A stretch of 17,465 nucleotides of DNA from CBDUBU01 sp965365465 (GTDB taxonomy: Bacteria > Bacteroidota > Rhodothermia > Rhodothermales > DASSAV01): NCBI GenBank assembly GCA_965365465.1, contig CBDUBU010000055.1:1-17465 (forward strand), read 5' to 3'. Each line of letters begins with the position of its first letter. The first letter of the stretch is position 1. The notes below the pieces were generated by a model. The model saw only the letters and a list, made by a program, of their open reading frames with translations, did not search any database and was not told the DNA's origin. Of this stretch, positions 13,643 to 17,465 are shown one piece after another. The translations under genes were made by a program, and so were the position numbers.

Positions 13643-15766
13643 TCACGTCACCAGAACCCATTCGGTCGTACGGGTCGTGAAGCCGGTCGGGCGGACGACA
13701 TCGACCTGGATGCGGACGGGATCCGGCTCGACAAAAGGGAGGGGGATGGCGGTGGTTTCACCTGGTTTCAGGTCGGGCAGAACCTGCGTATGCTGCTCCA
13801 TCGGCAACCCGCCGAAGCCGAAGACCGTCCACCGCAGCGTGTAGCCGCGCATGGCATGGGCAGGCACACTGTCGCGTGCGGTTACGGCGGCCTCCAGGCT
13901 CTTGCCGGAAGGGCGAACCTCCAGGCGCTCCACCGGGCTGCTCTGATTGCGCAGCGCCTCGAAGGACGGTTTTCGGGCGCCAAGCAGGTCCACAACGCCG
14001 TGAACGCGCTGCTTGAGCGCGCCCCGCCCCTTGTCGCCGAGGTGCGTGCGGTAATCGTTGTAGGAGAAGAAAATAACGCCGCCCACGTATGGGTGTTTGC
14101 GGTAGATCTCTGTATGCTCACGCAGGATGTCGATGCGTTCGGGGTCGCCGCTGAGCCGATCCGCCGTACACTCGCAGTAGCCATATTCCGAGACGACGAT
14201 CATCTTGTCCGGGAATGCCTCGTGGATGCGTTTCAGGTTGGCATCCATGTCCGGCACGGAGCCGCCGTACCAGCTCTCGTAATACTCGTTCCATGAGATG
14301 AAATCCATCGCAGCGGCGGCGAGGTCGGCGGCGGGGTCCTCCTGGAGCGAGTTCGAAGCATAGGTGACCAGCCTGTTGGGGTCGCGTTGTTTGGCCTCCC
14401 GGTAGAGGCGCTGCGCGAACTGATAGGCGGGTGGGTGCGCGCCGTTGATCTCGTTGCAGACGCCCCAGGCGAAGACGCTCGGGTGGTTGCGGTCGCGTGC
14501 GATCATCTCGCGGAGCTGTTCGAGTCCGTTTTCGAGCAACGCCGGGTCGGTCTGTCCGGTCTGGTCCTTGAATGTATCGGGTCCCCAGGTTGGCACTTCG
14601 AGTTGGATCAGGATGCCGTGCCGGTCGCAGTAGTCGAGCACGCGGCGATCCTGCGCCCAGTGTACGCGCGTGAACGAGCAGTTCAGTTCTTTCAGGTCGT
14701 CATGGTCGTGGCGGATCCACGCGCCCGGTTCGGCCATACCATAGAGGGGGTTGCTGCCGGCCATACGCTCCACGCCCATGAGCCGCACCCGTTCCCCATT
14801 GACATAGAGGCCGCCGTCACGGACAGTGATGGAGCGGATGCCGAACACACTCTCGGCGGTGTGGGCTGAACTTTCTTCGTCTTTCAGCAGGGCCGTCAGC
14901 CGGTACAGGTCTGGTTGGTCGAAGTGCCACAGGCGCGGCGATGCGAGCGTCTGCCGGGCGATAGTCACGGTTCGGGCGGCGCCTGGATCTATTGCAGCTT
15001 CGGCAGAGGGGAAGCCGTCGAGCACGTCGCGGCCCGTAGCTTCCTCCTGCACCCGAATGCCCACCCGGATGCGCGCTGGTCGGGGCAGCATATTTCGCAC
15101 CACGCAGCGGGCCTCCAACCGCGCCGCGCCGCTTTCCAGGTCGGGTACGGCATCGATTTCGAGCCGCTCGATAAAAACCGGCGGGGCAATGAGCAGGCTC
15201 ACCGGGCGTGTGATGCCGCCATCCTCGGCCCAGTCGTAGGAGCGTCCGCGCGGCAACATGTCGTCGCGGAATGTGTTGTCGGCCAGCACCACCAGCACGT
15301 TTTCCTGTCCGGGCAGCAGCGCGGGCGAAAGGTCGAGGGTAAAGGCCGTATAGCCTTTGCGGAGGTGCTCGCCGACCGGCTTGCCGTTGAGCCACACCTT
15401 TGCGGTGTGATAGACCGCCTCGAACTCAGCGCGCACCCAGGCATCGGCCCATGCAGCCGGAGCGGTAAAGGTTTTTCGGTACCAGCCGGGTCCCCGGTGC
15501 TCGACCATTTCAGGGTTGACCTGCCAGGTGTGCGGCGCCGTTACCGTCTGCCAGTCGCCGCTGGCGCCGGGGCGCTGCCAGTTTTCGCGTTCCCCAACGC
15601 CGCCGGCATCGATGCGGAACTCCCATTCACCGCTTAGGGGTTCGATGATCGTGTGTCGGGGAAGGGGAGTTTCTGCAAGCGGGACGGCAAGTCCGGCAAC
15701 CGGCCCGGCTGCCGCCAGGGCGCCGGATGCGCCGAGGTGCTGAAAGAAATCTCGTCGGGTAAACAT
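13643..15766 (-). CDS. Tat-exported GH2 glycoside hydrolase (beta-galactosidase/beta-glucuronidase-like)
   Basis: This is a 707-residue secreted enzyme. The N-terminus TRRDFFQHLG is a twin-arginine motif, followed by a hydrophobic Ala/Gly stretch (to about 30). Domains in order: a GH2 sugar-binding jelly roll (about 40-210, GEWEFRID ... PHTWQ ... GPGWYRKTF ... WLNGKPVGEH), an Ig-like domain (about 215-315), a TIM barrel (about 320-600) and a short beta domain at the end. The acid/base is E439 in NHPSVFAWGVCNEI and the nucleophile is E527 in VVSEYGY, both as expected for GH2. GH2 members act on beta-galactosides, glucuronides or mannosides; the substrate is not decidable here. Tat export implies that the protein folds in the cytoplasm before secretion, probably to the periplasm. 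It diverges from another secreted glycosidase across 259 bp. Confidence 0.92.
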   Translation of the reverse strand: MFTRRDFFQHLGASGALAAAGPVAGLAVPLAETPLPRHTIIEPLSGEWEFRIDAGGVGERENWQRPGASGDWQTVTAPHTWQVNPEMVEHRGPGWYRKTFTAPAAWADAWVRAEFEAVYHTAKVWLNGKPVGEHLRKGYTAFTLDLSPALLPGQENVLVVLADNTFRDDMLPRGRSYDWAEDGGITRPVSLLIAPPVFIERLEIDAVPDLESGAARLEARCVVRNMLPRPARIRVGIRVQEEATGRDVLDGFPSAEAAIDPGAARTVTIARQTLASPRLWHFDQPDLYRLTALLKDEESSAHTAESVFGIRSITVRDGGLYVNGERVRLMGVERMAGSNPLYGMAEPGAWIRHDHDDLKELNCSFTRVHWAQDRRVLDYCDRHGILIQLEVPTWGPDTFKDQTGQTDPALLENGLEQLREMIARDRNHPSVFAWGVCNEINGAHPPAYQFAQRLYREAKQRDPNRLVTYASNSLQEDPAADLAAAAMDFISWNEYYESWYGGSVPDMDANLKRIHEAFPDKMIVVSEYGYCECTADRLSGDPERIDILREHTEIYRKHPYVGGVIFFSYNDYRTHLGDKGRGALKQRVHGVVDLLGARKPSFEALRNQSSPVERLEVRPSGKSLEAAVTARDSVPAHAMRGYTLRWTVFGFGGLPMEQHTQVLPDLKPGETTAIPLPFVEPDPVRIQVDVVRPTGFTTRTTEWVLVT

Positions 15767-16025
15767 TCAGGCTCAGACGTTTCGTGTGAAAGGGATCAGG
15801 CTGTTCAGGAACCGACGGGTCGCCGGTTGCTGCGCGGAGGCGCCTTGCAGGTTGCAGTGCAAACCGCACAACTGTCCTGAAGATACACCAGAATCATCTT
15901 CGTTCTGCCTCACTCCTTTCAATCCGGGCATACTGGCGTAAGGAGTTTTTGAAGTGATTGGTCGAACGTGGGTTGTGGGCTGTATCTTACCCGGAACCGC
16001 GATGCTGTCCTTTAACCTCGCACCC
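15767..16025. promoter_or_regulatory. Divergent control region of the two glycosidase genes
   Basis: This is a 259-bp divergent spacer. On the plus strand, TTG (15958-15960), 22 bases and TATCTTAC (15983-15990) approximate the Bacteroidota TTG-N19-23-TAnnTTTG promoter, 36 bp before the ATG at 16026. A short inverted repeat GAAGAT/ATCTTC lies at 15879-15884 and 15896-15901. Both signals are weak. No open frame inside looks coding. Confidence 0.3.
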
Positions 16026-17465
16026 ATGCCTCGACGCTCTTTCCTGCTTGTCGTCCTGCTGCTTCTTGCTGCGCCGGCAGGCGCCCAGAGTTTCCGGAAC
16101 GGCTTTCCGTTTTATATGCCCCCCCGCGACACGGTGGCTTCCGTCTTCCTGCCGGACTTCCCGGCCCGGCCCCTCACCGAGGCCGACCGTATCACCGCCG
16201 AAGGGGATGCCTTCCGGCGCGGCGGCGCCCCCTTCCGCTTCTTCGGCGGCAACCTCACCGCCGCTGCCGCCTTTCCGGAGAAAAACCAGGCTGCCTTCAT
16301 TGCCGGGCGCTACCGCAACCTGGGGTTCAACCTCGTCCGCTTCCACCACATCGACAACCCCTGGGGTGGGCGCAGCCTCTTCCCCCCGGCAGGCGGCAGC
16401 ACCCGTACACTGCGCCCGGAGATGCAGGACCGGCTGGACCACCTGATCGCGCACCTCAAGCGCAACGGCGTCTATGTGAACATGAACCTGCACGTCAGCC
16501 GCCAGTTCAGCACGCGCGACGGCGTAGCGGTCGCCGACTCGATCCGGGACCTTGCCAAAGGCGTCACGCTGTTCGACACGCAGCTCATCGAACTGCAAAA
16601 GGAGTACGCCCGCCAGCTGCTGGGCCATACGAACCCCTACACCGGCCTGCCGCTGGCGCAGGACCCCGCGCTGGCAATGGTCGAAGTCGTCAACGAGAAC
16701 TCGCTGTACTTCATCTGGCGAAACAACGGCCTCAAGCCACAGTCCGAAGGCGGGCAACTCACCACCCACCACAGCCGGATGCTCGACAGCCGCTGGCATG
16801 ACTTCCTGCGGGAGCGCTACCCCTCTACGGAAGCCCTTCGCACCGCCTGGGGCGGGCCTGCCCCGGATGGGCCAAACCGGATCAGCGAACCCGGCTTCGA
16901 GTTCGGGCTTTCGAGCCGCTGGACGCTGGAGCAGCACGACGCCGCCCGCGCCGCCCAAGCCCGCGACACCGCCAACCCCTTCTCCGGCGCCGCTGCCGCA
17001 CGGGTCAACGTCACCGGCAGCGACGGAACCGACTGGCATCTCCAGTGGAAGCACACGGCGCTCAGCGTCGTGCAGGACTCCGTCTATGCCGTCTCCTTTG
17101 CCGCTCGTTCCAATGCCGAGCGCACGATCTCCGTCGCGGTGATGATGGACGCAGCCCCCTGGACCGGCATTTCCTGGCAGGCGTTCACGCTTACCCCGGA
17201 CTGGCAGACGTTCCGCTTCACCTTCCGGGCGCCGTTCACCTCCACGGACAACGTCCGCCTCACCTTTCAACTCGGGCAGCAGACCGGCGTGTACTGGTTT
17301 GACGACGTACACTTCGGAACGACCGGCGCGGCGGGGCTGGCCGGGTCCGAGCGTCTCGATGACGGCTCCGTGCGCCGCCTGGACTTCACGGAGGTCGGCG
17401 GCGCCTCCGAGGCCCGCGTCCGCGACCTGACGGCCTTTTACATGGAAGTCCAGAACGACTTCTTC
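16026..17465 (+). CDS. Secreted cellulase-like TIM-barrel glycosidase with internal CBM4/9-like module (3' end cut by window)
   Basis: The frame runs from the ATG at 16026 without a stop to the window end (480 residues seen). A Sec signal peptide is clear, cleaving after AGA (A20/Q21). Clan-A-like barrel strands follow: FFGGNLT (72-78), GFNLVRFHHID (100-110), GVYVNMNLHVS (148-158) and AMVEVVNENS (217-226), with N223-E224 as the acid/base pair. After FLRERYPSTEALRTAWG (260-276), a jelly-roll module of CBM4/9 type begins at GFEFGLSSRWTLEQ (290-303) and ends at YWFDDVHF (423-430). Barrel-like sequence then appears to resume (RVRDLTAFYMEVQNDFF, 464-480). The second catalytic glutamate would lie beyond the window. 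An in-frame ATG at 16002 is an alternative start. The antisense strand is also open, but this frame has the signal and motifs. Confidence 0.85.
   Translation, partial: MPRRSFLLVVLLLLAAPAGAQSFRNGFPFYMPPRDTVASVFLPDFPARPLTEADRITAEGDAFRRGGAPFRFFGGNLTAAAAFPEKNQAAFIAGRYRNLGFNLVRFHHIDNPWGGRSLFPPAGGSTRTLRPEMQDRLDHLIAHLKRNGVYVNMNLHVSRQFSTRDGVAVADSIRDLAKGVTLFDTQLIELQKEYARQLLGHTNPYTGLPLAQDPALAMVEVVNENSLYFIWRNNGLKPQSEGGQLTTHHSRMLDSRWHDFLRERYPSTEALRTAWGGPAPDGPNRISEPGFEFGLSSRWTLEQHDAARAAQARDTANPFSGAAAARVNVTGSDGTDWHLQWKHTALSVVQDSVYAVSFAARSNAERTISVAVMMDAAPWTGISWQAFTLTPDWQTFRFTFRAPFTSTDNVRLTFQLGQQTGVYWFDDVHFGTTGAAGLAGSERLDDGSVRRLDFTEVGGASEARVRDLTAFYMEVQNDFF

Noticed and set aside
13428..13661. N-terminal extension of the SDR
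   Set aside because: The classical SDR fold begins within a few residues of the ATG at 13427; the extension is low-complexity, Arg/Cys-rich and overlaps the end of the GH2 gene.
15987..17312. 441-codon open frame on the minus strand opposite the cellulase-like gene
   Set aside because: Its translation is Val/Gly/Ala/Glu-rich with no motif, while the plus strand encodes a signal peptide, an N-E catalytic pair and a binding module in the same DNA. It is an antisense shadow of GC-rich codon use.

Overview
This is a GC-rich bacterial stretch from a Gram-negative organism. It carries two OmpA-type outer-membrane lipoproteins, an LpxH-like phosphohydrolase, a Tat-exported family 2 glycosidase and a secreted glycosidase with an internal carbohydrate-binding module. 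Intergenic DNA holds a 'gagcgaaagcgaagg' repeat of a type common in Bacteroidota and relatives. Strong Shine-Dalgarno sites are rare. I lean to Bacteroidota/Rhodothermota, but this is inference from style, not from a marker gene.

Layout: (1) 1-2238 holds the tail of a cut-off gene, a double SnoaL-like protein and two unrecognised minus-strand genes, one of them a two-helix membrane protein. (2) 2638-5337 holds, on the plus strand, an LpxH-like metallophosphoesterase followed 39 bp later by a MurG-like GT-B glycosyltransferase (a probable glycolipid pair), then a DHFR/RibD-C reductase. (3) 5338-9015 is a compact defence/addiction islet. It has an intergenic repeat with nested inverted repeats, a RES toxin with its Xre/MbcA-type antitoxin (minus strand), and, divergently, a putative restriction endonuclease overlapping a DNA methyltransferase (plus strand). 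The shared 328-bp control region has inverted repeats in front of both operons.

(4) 9010-13427, all minus strand, holds a full-length ABC exporter half-transporter, two tandem OmpA-like lipoproteins and an SDR oxidoreductase. The order SDR > OmpA > OmpA has gaps of 15 and 26 bp and looks like one operon. The exporter and methyltransferase converge on a shared CTATAG that supplies both stop codons. (5) 13643-17465 is a carbohydrate locus. A Tat-exported GH2 enzyme (minus) diverges from a secreted cellulase-like TIM-barrel enzyme (plus, cut by the window end). A CBM4/9-like module appears to be inserted inside the barrel of the latter.

Most promising for follow-up are the restriction-modification pair, whose nuclease I cannot place in a named family, the candidate operators of the toxin-antitoxin and restriction-modification operons, and the glycosidase with the embedded binding module. 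I see no tRNA, rRNA, CRISPR array, transposase or integrase.
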